In this document: in pieces, positions 1 to 9,022 of the stretch
Layout of the letters: every line of letters starts with the position of its first letter
Position numbering within the stretch: the first letter of the stretch is position 1
Assembly (NCBI GenBank): GCA_016709315.1
Contig: JADJMZ010000003.1
Location: 744,001 to 808,000 of the forward strand
Reading direction: 5' to 3'
Origin: Ignavibacteria bacterium
Lineage (GTDB): Bacteria > Bacteroidota > Ignavibacteria > Tepidaquicellales > Tepidaquicellaceae
Length of the DNA stretch: 64,000 nucleotides
Notes under the pieces: generated by a model
What the model was told of the DNA's origin: nothing
The model's database searches: none
Seen by the model: the letters and a program-made list of their open reading frames with translations, nothing else
Program-made: the position numbers and the translations under genes

Positions 1-1176
1 GTTGCTGCCGCCGTTTGATGCGACTCTTGCATTTTCAATTTCATCTCCTGCATATGTGCTTCCGAGAACATTTGAATAATTCGGATATACATTTGCATTG
101 CCTGCTGCTTTGTAAAGATAAACATTACTGTTGAATCCCGGATAAGCGCTTATTACAAATATCAGAGAATCACTTATGTTATTGAAATATGCAATGTCCG
201 CCTGAGTTCTGAAATCGTTTGATGCGCTTGCTACCGGAGTAAAAAGACTCAGCGGAAAATAAGTTATTGCAGGAGTTAAAGTATATGGATTATAAATTCT
301 GAAAAATTTCGGCATTAAATTATGATCAGGTCCTGATATCGAATCCTGCATGAATGCAACTGTTACATAAGCAAGTGAAGGATAAGTCGAGTTATCAGAC
401 GTGATCCTTGGTCTGAAGTAATCACTTGAAGCTGAATATCCAGGTATAGCGATGCCTGCTTCGTTGAAATTACCCGCATCATCAAATATCAGCAGAGCTA
501 TCTTCTTATCTCCGGTATAACCGTCTGTAGTATATCCTGCGGTCACGTATAAATATTTTGTTCCGGATGTATTTTCAATTATTTCCAGATCAAGTTCATC
601 ACGGTTTATCTTTACCGCTGTGGCGGCTTCTACTGATGTGATCAGAGTGAACGTCTGACCGTTATCGGCTGAACTGTAGAGTAATAATGAATCTCCTGAT
701 GCTGCAACACCCGTATCTGCCTGCGCAGCGGCAACAATCACCCATATCTTTCCGGCTGTCGGACCTCTTTGTTCTGTCTGAGTTGCTAACGCGACAAAGT
801 ATCTGCCTCCGGTGTAAATTTCTGCTTTGGAAATGTTGTCATCATAACGGTTGCTTACTTTTCTGAAAACGGAATAGCTGTTTGAATTGACAGAGTTTAA
901 AGTCACTGTATTTCTGCTGATCTCTTCATACTGTTTTTGCAATTCTGATATTTTACCGGCAGAGTTTGCATCTCCTGACCTTTTCAGCATATTCATCTGA
1001 TCAATTATTCTTAACTCTTCCCCTGAAAGATCATTACTCCTTGTCTGAGTCATACTTTCCGTTCCGGATTTAATAACAGCCGGCTGATCTTTTGGCGGCA
1101 ATGGCTTTTTGTCCTGTGAAAAAGAATTTACTGTGAGAAGTAAAAGCATGATAAGCATTGAATTTTTCAATCTCAT
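1..1176 (-). CDS. Secreted protein, 3' end beyond left edge
   Basis: An open frame runs from an ATG at 1174-1176 to the left edge without a stop, giving at least 392 residues. The N-terminus is a Sec signal peptide (MRLKNSMLIMLLLLTVNSFSQ, cleavage after the SFS-Q region). A Lys/Gln-rich, probably helical stretch follows, then a long beta-rich region with short recurrent segments such as SADNGQTF and YTTDGYTGDK, which resemble propeller-type repeats of secreted Ignavibacteria proteins. The C-terminus is missing, so a T9SS sorting domain cannot be confirmed. The gene is divergent from the gene starting at 1500. Export is well supported; the function is unknown. Confidence 0.75.
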   Translation of the reverse strand, partial: MRLKNSMLIMLLLLTVNSFSQDKKPLPPKDQPAVIKSGTESMTQTRSNDLSGEELRIIDQMNMLKRSGDANSAGKISELQKQYEEISRNTVTLNSVNSNSYSVFRKVSNRYDDNISKAEIYTGGRYFVALATQTEQRGPTAGKIWVIVAAAQADTGVAASGDSLLLYSSADNGQTFTLITSVEAATAVKINRDELDLEIIENTSGTKYLYVTAGYTTDGYTGDKKIALLIFDDAGNFNEAGIAIPGYSASSDYFRPRITSDNSTYPSLAYVTVAFMQDSISGPDHNLMPKFFRIYNPYTLTPAITYFPLSLFTPVASASNDFRTQADIAYFNNISDSLIFVISAYPGFNSNVYLYKAAGNANVYPNYSNVLGSTYAGDEIENARVASNGGSN

Positions 1177-1241
1177 ATCCCTGCTTCCTGATAAGTTTTT
1201 AACTTTGTGCATTTAAGTTTTCTGATTTAAATTTTTAAAAG

Positions 1242-1313
1242 AAATAATAACCCGGCATACCGGCATGCCTTTATGGAAAACAGCCCGCGTGCTGTCTTTC
1301 CGGGTTATTATTT
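1242..1313. repeat. 14-bp inverted repeat in divergent intergenic region
   Basis: The arms AAATAATAACCCGG (1242-1255) and CCGGGTTATTATTT (1300-1313) are perfect reverse complements around a 44-base spacer that contains a smaller CAGC/GCTG hairpin (1281-1294). It lies in the 5' leader of the minus-strand secreted gene, between two divergent genes. That position argues against an ordinary terminator for either neighbour. An operator, leader structure or small mobile repeat is possible. The rest of 1177-1499 shows nothing clear. Confidence 0.6.
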
Positions 1314-1499
1314 TAATGAACTGTTACAAAAATAAAATTTATTTCTCGCCGCCGCAAAAATATTTTATGCCTGTTTTCATCTGTAAATCATACTGCAGGA
1401 AAGCTTTATTAAATTGATTTTAAACAATAACCTGCGAATATTGAATGTAATCAACATTTATTCACAGTTACCCAACTTAAGATTTTCATCATATAAATT

Positions 1500-2939
1500 A
1501 TGTTAAATACTTCCGTTATTTCTGTTTTTAAAACTTTCAGCAGGGATGAAATAAAAAGATTTGAAGAATTTCTGCTTTCCCCTTATTACAATAAAAAATC
1601 CGTTCTTGTAAATCTTTTTAAAATTATTAAAAAACATGAACCTGAATATAATTCTTCTTTGCTGGAAAGAAAAAAGATCTGGAATAAGCTATACAGAGAT
1701 AAGGATTTTAACTACGGTGTAATGAAGAATCTTATCTATGACCTTGGAAAAGCTGCTGATAAATTTATTGAGCTGCAGAATTATGAAAGCAATGAAAAGT
1801 TAAGCGGACTCATTTTGATGCAGGAACAAATGGAAAGAAATCTGAACACTGCATTTGAAAAATCATTTAAAGCATATAATAGTCAGTTGTCTGAAATGAA
1901 ACAGGACAATGAATATTTTTATTATCAATACAGAATCCTGAAAATGGAAAGAGAATTCACTTCCCATCTTGATAATGCCAAAGCGGAAAAACGTATTGAT
2001 GAGGAAAAAGAAATAGAGTTTCTGACATTATTCTATCTTAATGAGTGCGCTGACATTTATAATTCCTTATTAGTAAACGGATCTTATGTGAATAAGGATT
2101 TTAAGAATGACAATCTGAATCTGTTCATTGATTTTATGGACAGATTTGATCATGGCTTTAAGGAAATTACCGGATGCTCTCTCTTAAATCTTAAGATCAT
2201 TTTAGATAAAAATAATGACAGTGATTATATCCGTCTGAAAAATATTTTTATAAATAATTCATTCAAATTCAGCAGTTCATTTAACAGCAATCTGGGATTA
2301 ACTTTAATGGAATACTGCAACAGAAGCATAATGAACGGGAAGACTGATTTTGTAAAAGAGATGTATGAGATTTCACTGTATGTTTTTGAGAACAGTCTGC
2401 TGATGAATGATAAAGGAGGGTATTTAAATCCGAATGTATTTAATCAGTTAGTAAGCACTGCCTGCAGTCTTAAAAAATTCGATTGGGTAAAGCAGTTTAT
2501 CAAAGAAAATATTGAAAAAATTCATCCTGAATACAGAGACAAGTTTTATAACTTTGCTTTTGTCACATTAAACTTCAAGATGAAAAAATACAGCGAAGCA
2601 ATGGAATATGTCTCGAAAATGGAAGTAAAAAGCGCGATGGATCATGTATCAGTAAAAAGATATCAGCTGATGATCTATTACGAATCGGGATACACGGACG
2701 AACTTTATTCACTAATCGATGCATTCAAAAGTTTTATATCTAAAAATAAAAAATTAACTGAAAGTGTAAAACTTCAGGCAGGAAATTTTATTTATTTCAT
2801 CAGGAAGTTCAGTGATGTTAAGTTCAGATATTTCTTAGAAGATAAGATTACTATTTCAAAACTAGAATCTGAACTGATTCAATCAGAAGTCATCAACAAA
2901 GTCTGGCTTCTGGAAAAAATTCAGGAACTGAATAATTAG
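1500..2939 (+). CDS. Hypothetical helical protein, paralogue of 10956-12428
   Basis: The 479-residue protein is intact, lacks a signal peptide or membrane segments, and is mostly predicted helical with many Lys/Glu/Tyr residues. Its first 90 residues (FKTFSRDEIKRFEEFLLSPY, then a WNKLY/KLY-type motif) match the start of the protein at 10956-12428 (LKTFTKDELKLFEKFVASPY), so the two are paralogues. The central part resembles a TPR-like helical solenoid with repeating KKY/A/Y positions, but no catalytic motif is visible. A tandem repeat array starts just after the TAG stop. I do not recognise a function; a cytoplasmic scaffold role is only a guess. Confidence 0.8.
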   Translation: MLNTSVISVFKTFSRDEIKRFEEFLLSPYYNKKSVLVNLFKIIKKHEPEYNSSLLERKKIWNKLYRDKDFNYGVMKNLIYDLGKAADKFIELQNYESNEKLSGLILMQEQMERNLNTAFEKSFKAYNSQLSEMKQDNEYFYYQYRILKMEREFTSHLDNAKAEKRIDEEKEIEFLTLFYLNECADIYNSLLVNGSYVNKDFKNDNLNLFIDFMDRFDHGFKEITGCSLLNLKIILDKNNDSDYIRLKNIFINNSFKFSSSFNSNLGLTLMEYCNRSIMNGKTDFVKEMYEISLYVFENSLLMNDKGGYLNPNVFNQLVSTACSLKKFDWVKQFIKENIEKIHPEYRDKFYNFAFVTLNFKMKKYSEAMEYVSKMEVKSAMDHVSVKRYQLMIYYESGYTDELYSLIDAFKSFISKNKKLTESVKLQAGNFIYFIRKFSDVKFRYFLEDKITISKLESELIQSEVINKVWLLEKIQELNN

Positions 2940-2943
2940 GCAA

Positions 2944-3001
2944 TAGGCAATTGTCAATATAGGCAATTGTCAATAGGCAATTGTCAATAGGCAATTGTCA
3001 A
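2944..3001. repeat. Tandem repeat, four 14-bp units
   Basis: Four copies of TAGGCAATTGTCAA start at 2944, 2960, 2974 and 2988; two extra bases (TA) separate the first and second. The unit contains the palindrome CAATTG. The array begins five bases after the stop codon of the 1500-2939 gene. Confidence 0.9.
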
Positions 3002-3035
3002 TGGTCAAATTACCAAATTAAATCTAAAGTCAAAC

Positions 3036-3063
3036 AAATTCCAAATTCGAAATTCCAAATTCC
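3036..3063. repeat. AAATTCC heptamer array
   Basis: Four consecutive 7-bp units (AAATTCC, AAATTCG, AAATTCC, AAATTCC) abut the 3' end of the dockerin-type gene at 3073. A closely related AAATC(C/T)A array sits at the same place beside the second dockerin gene (13174-13208). Confidence 0.85.
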
Positions 3064-3072
3064 AAATATACA

Positions 3073-3798
3073 TCACGGCGATATCACGCTTACAGAATTA
3101 AATGCATTATTATCCACAATGCTGACATCCGCTGCATCAACGAAGTTGTCACCTGTCACGTCAGTATTCACATATCCTCCGACTGAACTGAAAGCATCAT
3201 TATCTGCATTGCTCACATCAGTTGCATCTATGGTCCCGTCCTGATTTATGTCTCCGCTGTAGATTCCGAATCTCACCGGTGAGGCATCAATCTGTTTCAT
3301 ATTGTTTCCGAATGCCTGTGTATTGGAAGATGAAAAATTATATGTAAGCGAACCTCCGGTAAATGCCTGTGCAGTCTTACTCCACGTCTCTATCGAATTC
3401 CTGTGCTTTATCACAATAAAATAATTTACTCCGTTTACAGGATATGAAAAAGTAAATGCTCCCGCCCCTGATGAATTCAATGTGGATTTAGTTGAATCAA
3501 TTATAGCGTATGGAAAAGTTGCGTTTCTTAAAAAAACTCTCACTGTATCACTTATCATTATATTGGATGCGGAATTGTAAAATCCTTCCATAAATGCTGT
3601 AAGGTTAAGTGTAGAAAACAATCCGCATAATGTCCCGCCTCCTGTAAATGTTCCATTCATTATTACATTATCAGCGCAGACTGAAGCGCCTGTCTGAACT
3701 TCAAGACCTGTCCCGGATTGATAGTTTAAAACACTCTGACTAAATGCAACTGAGCTAATTGATATTATTAATGAGATAATTAAAATTGTGATTTTCAT
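3073..3798 (-). CDS. Secreted protein with dockerin-like C-terminus
   Basis: The 241-residue protein starts with a signal peptide (MKITILIISLIISISSVAFSQ). The C-terminal 60 residues hold two EF-hand-like dockerin repeats, GDINQDGTIDATDVSNAD and DVTGDNFVDAADVSIVD, each with the DxNxDGxxD-type calcium loop. Before them is a beta-rich module (EGFYNSASN ... HRNSIETWS ... FGNNMKQ) that also forms the C-terminus of the large FG-GAP protein at 13218-17102. The start codon overlaps the end of the upstream S74-type gene by four bases (ATGA), so the two are probably translated together. Dockerins dock onto cohesins; in this lineage the tail may be a surface-retention module, which is my inference. Confidence 0.85.
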   Translation of the reverse strand: MKITILIISLIISISSVAFSQSVLNYQSGTGLEVQTGASVCADNVIMNGTFTGGGTLCGLFSTLNLTAFMEGFYNSASNIMISDTVRVFLRNATFPYAIIDSTKSTLNSSGAGAFTFSYPVNGVNYFIVIKHRNSIETWSKTAQAFTGGSLTYNFSSSNTQAFGNNMKQIDASPVRFGIYSGDINQDGTIDATDVSNADNDAFSSVGGYVNTDVTGDNFVDAADVSIVDNNAFNSVSVISP

Positions 3799-4987
3799 TT
3801 TACACCTCCGGATTTAACTTGTTTAATAACTATGTCATTAGATTTTAGCATTTCTAATTTACTTACTAATAAATTTTGTGTTTGCTCTAAATTCAGCAGT
3901 CTTTGTTTCATTTCATTGTTTTCATTTTTTAATTCATCTTTCTCAGCTTTAAGCTCCTGTATTGCCTTCACCATCACCGGCAGAAGATTGCCATAAGTCG
4001 CTTCAAGCTTTTCAGGATTATCTTTAAGAACAAGATTCAGCCAGTCTGCATTTTCATTGGTCTGAGCTTCATCAAGCTCCTGTGAAATAAATCCTGCTGT
4101 CGGTGTTTCTTTCATCATGCTTCCGTCTGATTTATTTCCTTCATACCATTCTCTTTTATCCCAGTTAAACTGACGCGGCTTTACCTTCATCAAAAAACCA
4201 AGTCCGAGAGTCAGATCTGTAATATTCTTCTTATCTCTTGCATATCTGATAAGCTTGAAATTGTCTGTACATTGCAGCGAAGTGACTGAACAAATCCATT
4301 GCCAAGTGTTACCTGATCCAAAGCTGTAGCCGAACTTGGAGCTGCATCAATGCCAATGCAGGTCAAATTAGCTCCTGTTGTAATTGTTGAGCCGGCATTA
4401 TATCCCAATGCTGTGTTGTAGTTGCCGTTGTTATTTAATAACGAGTTATATCCAACAGCCGTGTTTTGAAAACCGTTGAAATTGAAATACAAAGAGGAAT
4501 TTCCCAAAGCTGTGTTACGATTTCCTGAATTATTGCTTAATAAAGAACCCGTACCCACTGCAGTATTCTGATAACCGGTGTTATTATAATACATGGATTG
4601 AGATCCTATTGCAGTATTGGAGAATCCCGATGTAATGGAATATAAAGTATAACTTCCCATACCTGAATTTCCGGAACCAGTCGTAGCAAAATTACCTGAG
4701 TAAATACCTAAGAATGTATTTTGTGTTCCAAAATTGTGCAAAAATGGTTCAGCTCCTTTAAACATAACTCCTATAGTTGATCCTGATGTATTTTCTAACC
4801 TTAGAGATCTTAGTATATTCACTTGACCTGTTGACTGTGTAAGAGTCAGATAATTGTTTGATGCATCTTTGATTGTAAAGATTCCGTTTGTTCCAATCGT
4901 GTTAGTGATGCTTTGGGAATAAACTGTTGTTGCAAATATGAGAAAAAGTATTACTGAGTTACTCAGGTGTTTCAACTTTGATTTCAT
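3795..4987 (-). CDS. S74 tail-fibre-type protein, copy 1 (frameshifted)
   Basis: Two frames together match the intact paralogue at 9023-10435. The 5' part (4987 to about 4240) has a signal peptide (FATTVYSQ) and repeats of the form SG-N-NTA(V/L)G-SL-NN, as in YadA-like/tail-fibre heads. The 3' part (about 4240 to 3795) is the intramolecular chaperone (Peptidase_S74) domain with MKVKPRQFNW and a C-terminal coiled coil. The junction has two extra bases: the paralogue's ATGAGAGATAAG reads ATGCAAGAGATAAG here, breaking the conserved SDMRDKKNI motif. S74 domains help trimeric fibres fold and then self-cleave. This is either a real frameshift or an assembly error. Confidence 0.8.
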
Positions 4988-5268
4988 TTTGTTTTTATAA
5001 TTTTTTTAAAATTAGTTTATGAGTAATTATTATTTGATAATTCTTTGTTTATTTTGAATTTAAAGGAGAACTTCCCCAAGCTGGGAGTCTGTCTAAAAAC
5101 ATATTTGATAAATTATTATTATGTTTGTAAAAAGAATAAATTAAAAATGTCCTATCCGATAAAATCAAATTACGGGCAAGACTTTTTTATTACTGTATAA
5201 TCATTGCCCTCATCAACAATAACAGACCTCGGTAGATCTGTTTGTGCTTACTGAAAGTTATGTATCTA

Positions 5269-6165
5269 CTATTCATTTATTTTAAACCATGTATCTTCTG
5301 AAGTATTGAATTGCACAGGGTCGCCTAATACTTTGCCATCTGTTTTTACAAGGTATCCTGGTTCTACCATTACTGATTTCCTCATATCTACCGCTTTACC
5401 CTGCATTACAGCTAAATATTCCTGTGTTTTTTTCATGTATTCTTCCATTGTTACTTTCCCGTTATTGTAGTCTTCTTGCAGCTTATCCAATTCTTTTGCA
5501 GCTTCATCAATGCTGTTTATATTTCCTGTTCCAACGAGTTTAACTTCAACAGATCCTTCGTAAACTTTTGTAACATCATTTTTAATCCCGTTCTCCTCGA
5601 TTATTTCAACTGAAAATTCTGTTCCTCTGACACCAACTACCGCCCTTTCGCATGATACTTCGAACTTTCCACCTCCTATTAACTTCTTTAATTTTACCCA
5701 GAGACTTCCCATTACCAGAGAACTATTGCTCATTAAATCACAAGCGCTTGTGGGCAACGTATAATTTGTATTAGGTCCCAATACAATTTCCGAACCATCC
5801 GAGAGTTCTATTTTTACTTTGCTTTCAGGTCCGATTTTTACCATCTCGCCGCCCTTTATGACAGAATACTTTTCTATCGCTCCATTTACATATTCATAAA
5901 TAGTATCTTTTCTCACTCCACAAACATCAAATATCTGCATTTTTTTTATTTTTCCTGTAGCGGTTCCTTTTACATAGGTTACACGGAATTCACAATCATT
6001 GCCCGATATGCTGTAAAAAGTTTCTGTACGTGCATTACTTTCCCCGTCAAAAAGCAGCGAGTCATGTCCGGCGGAATAAGAAATATTTCTTCCGTTTGTC
6101 TGTGAATAAACATCTGTCGAAGTAATGAATAACACTAACAGTATGCTGAGATAAATTGTTTTCAT
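5269..6165 (-). CDS. Secreted FecR-domain protein
   Basis: The 298-residue protein has a signal peptide (MKTIYLSILLVLFITSTDVYSQ) and a central FecR-type beta domain: VKIELSDGSEIVLGPNT, a GSLWVKLKK strand pair and the diagnostic AVVGVRGTEFSVEI segment. A Lys/Glu-rich helical insertion of about 50 residues follows (EAAKELDKLQEDYN...), then a final beta stretch. There is no transmembrane anchor or neighbouring ECF sigma factor, so it is unlikely to be a classical FecR anti-sigma regulator. It is probably a free periplasmic or extracellular member of the family. It sits among surface-protein genes, all on the minus strand; the 281 bases on its 3' side show no gene. Confidence 0.85.
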   Translation of the reverse strand: MKTIYLSILLVLFITSTDVYSQTNGRNISYSAGHDSLLFDGESNARTETFYSISGNDCEFRVTYVKGTATGKIKKMQIFDVCGVRKDTIYEYVNGAIEKYSVIKGGEMVKIGPESKVKIELSDGSEIVLGPNTNYTLPTSACDLMSNSSLVMGSLWVKLKKLIGGGKFEVSCERAVVGVRGTEFSVEIIEENGIKNDVTKVYEGSVEVKLVGTGNINSIDEAAKELDKLQEDYNNGKVTMEEYMKKTQEYLAVMQGKAVDMRKSVMVEPGYLVKTDGKVLGDPVQFNTSEDTWFKINE

Positions 6166-6235
6166 TTTATTTTTATTTAATTGTTTTGTTTTATAATAAT
6201 TTTTGTGTTACCGAATCACTCATAAATATCTATAA

Positions 6236-7675
6236 TTATTTTATGAGTTGCATTTTATTGGTCTTGCTGAAATCACCTGTGGTTAGTTTGTAGAAATATA
6301 CTCCGCTTGGAAAATTTGATGCGTTCCAGTCAGCTTCATAACTTCCCGCGTTTAATTGTTCATTCACTAATTTTTCAACTTCTCTTCCAAGCCTGTCATA
6401 TATTACAAGATTTACAAATGATTTATTATGCAATGCAAATTTTATCTTTGTTGCCGGATTAAACGGATTAGGATAGTTTTGCCCGAGAGAAAATTCATTA
6501 GGTATTTCCGAACTAATATTTATTATCCCGACAGGATTACCCGTTGGGTTTTGTTTGCTGTATATCTCCCAGTTTCCGTCACGATAGTCTTTCCATACGA
6601 CATACACTGCCGTGCCGGATACTGAGACTGAAGGATTCTGTGAAGCAAAGTTAACTGTTAGCTGAGTATCTGCGATCCAGCTTACACCTGCGTCTGTTGA
6701 GCGTTTGTAATAAATCTCACCGCTTGCCCCGCCGCGCCTGTCATCCCAGACAACATGAACAGCTTGACCTGATACTGTAACAGAAGGAGTTCTTGAAGCC
6801 GCAGAATTATTCGTCAGCCGTGTATCTGCATCCCAGTTCACGCCCTTGTTTATCGAGCCTTTGTAGTATATCTCCAGATTCCCGTCACGATCGTCACTCC
6901 ATACTATATGTACATCCGAACCTGATGATGATACGGAGGGATACCAGGAATTAGCTGTGTTATTCGTCAGCCGTGTATCCGGATCCCAGTTTACGCCCTC
7001 GTCTATTGAGCCTTTGTAGTATATCTCCCAGTTCCCTTCACGATTATCTTCCCATACAACATGCGCAGCTGAACCCGATGCTGTCACAGAAGGATTCCGT
7101 GAAATAGCCGAATTATTTGTCATCCGTATATCTGTTCCCCAGCTTCCACCAAAATCTAATGAGCGTTTGTAGTATATCTCTTCATTCCCGTCACGATTGT
7201 CAAACCACACGACATGCACAGCCGGACCGGATACTGTGACAGACGGAGACACTGAACTTGAAGCGTTGTTCGTCAGACGTGTATCTGCTTCCCAGTTTCC
7301 GCCTTCGTCTATAGAGCGTTTGTAATATATTTCTGTGTTTCCGTTACGATCGTCCTGCCATACAACATGCACAACTGAGCCGGAAACTGTGACAGACGGA
7401 TTCCATGAAGAAGCGGGATCATTCGTCAGTCGAGTATCTGCGCTCCAGCTTACACCTGCGTCTAAAGATCGTTTGTAGTATATCTCAGAGTTTCCGTCAC
7501 GATAGTCATACCATACAACATGCACAACCGATCCGCTTGATGCTACACACCATGCATTATTGGAAGATGTATGTGATTCATTATTGTTATTAGTCAACCT
7601 GACTTCGGGCTGCCATTGTGCAATAACTGAACTAACAGATATTATTATAAAAATAATTAAAGTTGTAATTTTCAT
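6236..7675 (-). CDS. Secreted seven-repeat propeller protein with T9SS sorting domain
   Basis: The 479-residue protein has a signal peptide (ISVSSVIAQ) and seven repeats of about 55 residues with the core VHVVWxDxRDGNxEIYYKRS-xDxGxxW-xxDTRLTNN. The SxDxGxxW element resembles the sialidase/BNR Asp-box, so a seven-bladed propeller is likely. No sialidase catalytic residues are evident, so binding is likelier than hydrolysis. The C-terminal 90 residues are a T9SS type A sorting domain (NYPNPFNPATKIKF ... GREVEKLVN ... SGVYFYKL ... KMQLIK), targeting it for export and surface attachment. Its ATG overlaps the upstream S74-type gene by four bases. Confidence 0.88.
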   Translation of the reverse strand: MKITTLIIFIIISVSSVIAQWQPEVRLTNNNNESHTSSNNAWCVASSGSVVHVVWYDYRDGNSEIYYKRSLDAGVSWSADTRLTNDPASSWNPSVTVSGSVVHVVWQDDRNGNTEIYYKRSIDEGGNWEADTRLTNNASSSVSPSVTVSGPAVHVVWFDNRDGNEEIYYKRSLDFGGSWGTDIRMTNNSAISRNPSVTASGSAAHVVWEDNREGNWEIYYKGSIDEGVNWDPDTRLTNNTANSWYPSVSSSGSDVHIVWSDDRDGNLEIYYKGSINKGVNWDADTRLTNNSAASRTPSVTVSGQAVHVVWDDRRGGASGEIYYKRSTDAGVSWIADTQLTVNFASQNPSVSVSGTAVYVVWKDYRDGNWEIYSKQNPTGNPVGIINISSEIPNEFSLGQNYPNPFNPATKIKFALHNKSFVNLVIYDRLGREVEKLVNEQLNAGSYEADWNASNFPSGVYFYKLTTGDFSKTNKMQLIK

Positions 7676-9011
7676 TTAACACCTCCTGATTTAACTTGAT
7701 TAATTTCTTTGTCATCTGATTTGAGCATTTCTAATTTTCTCACCAATAGATTTTGTGTTTGCTCTAATTTCATCAGTCTCTGTTTCATCTCATTGTTTTC
7801 ATTCTTCAATTCATCTTTCTCCGCTTTAAGCTCCTGTATTGCTTTCACCATCACCGGCAGAAGATTGCCATAAGTCGCTTCAAGCTTTTCCGGATTATCT
7901 TTCAATACAAGATTCAGCCAGTCTGCATTTTCAGTTGTCTGTGCTTCATCAAGCTCCTGAGAAATAAATCCTGCCGTCGGAGTCTCTTTCATTTTACTTC
8001 CGTCAGATTTATTTCCTTCATACCATTCTCTTTTGTCCCAGTTGAACTGACGCGGCTTTACCTTCATCAAAAAATCAAGTCCGAGAGTAAGATCTGTAAT
8101 ATTCTTTTTATCACGCATATCAGATAAGCTTGAGATAGTCTGAACATTGCAGCGAAGTGACTGAACAAAACCATTACCCAGTGTTACCTGATCTAAAGCA
8201 GTAGCAGAACTCGGTGCTGCATCAATTCCTAAGCATGTTAAATTAGCGCCGGTGGTGATTGTTGATCCGGCATTGTGACCCAATGCTGTGTTGTAGTTGC
8301 CTGGTTATTGTATAGAGAACGATAACCTACGGCCGTGTTTTTAAAAGCGGTGGTGGTAAATCTCATAGATTCAAAGCCCATTGCTGTGTTATTATTACCG
8401 CTGAAGTTGGCATATAAAGATGAATACCTACGTGTAGTTGTTTGAATTCCTGTAGTGTTCTGACTCAGGGTATTCATTCCTAAAGCTGTGTTAGAATGAC
8501 CGTTGGTGTTGTCTCTTAATGAATAACTTCCCAACGCTGTATTATCATTGCCGTTGTAATTGTTATATAAAGAACCTACTCCCAAAGCAGTGTTATAATT
8601 CCCTGAAGTGTTGCCCACTAATGAATTATTTCCAATCGCAGTATTCTGATAACCGGTGTAAACAGATCCCGTTGTATTGGAATAAAAAGAAGTATATCCG
8701 ATTCCTATATTTCCAGTACCGGTCATAGTAAAATTACCTGAGTTTATACCTAAGAATATATTGCCAAATCCATAGTTATGCAAAAACCGGTCTGCACCTT
8801 TGAACATAACTCCAATAGTTGAGCTTGTTGTATTTTCAAGACGCAGGGTTTTTAGTATATTCACCTGCCCATTCATCTGATTTAATGTCAGATAGTTATT
8901 TGATGCATCTTTGATCGTAAAGAGTCCGTTTGAGCCGAGCGTATTGGTAATACTTTGTGAATAAACACTCATTGAAATTAAACAACTTATTGCAATTAGT
9001 AATCTTTTCAT
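7672..9011 (-). CDS. S74 tail-fibre-type protein, copy 2 (frameshifted)
   Basis: Two overlapping frames reconstruct a protein parallel to 9023-10435. The signal peptide (CLISMSVYSQ) and NTA(V/L)G repeats occupy 9011 to about 8300. The S74 chaperone domain (LSDMRDKKNITDLTLG ... MKVKPRQFNW) and C-terminal coiled coil occupy about 8300 to 7672. At 8300-8303 the paralogue has TTGCCCTGG where this copy has TTGCCTGG, a single-base loss in a C run. A second disturbed spot near 8430-8450 replaces NTAVG with TTTRR, as two compensating indels would. The sequence is more like copy 3 than copy 1. Confidence 0.8.
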
Positions 9012-9022
9012 TTTTCTTCTCC

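Noticed and set aside
2981..3244. 87-residue plus-strand frame
   Set aside because: It is antisense to the dockerin gene and begins in the tandem repeat; composition fits a shadow frame.
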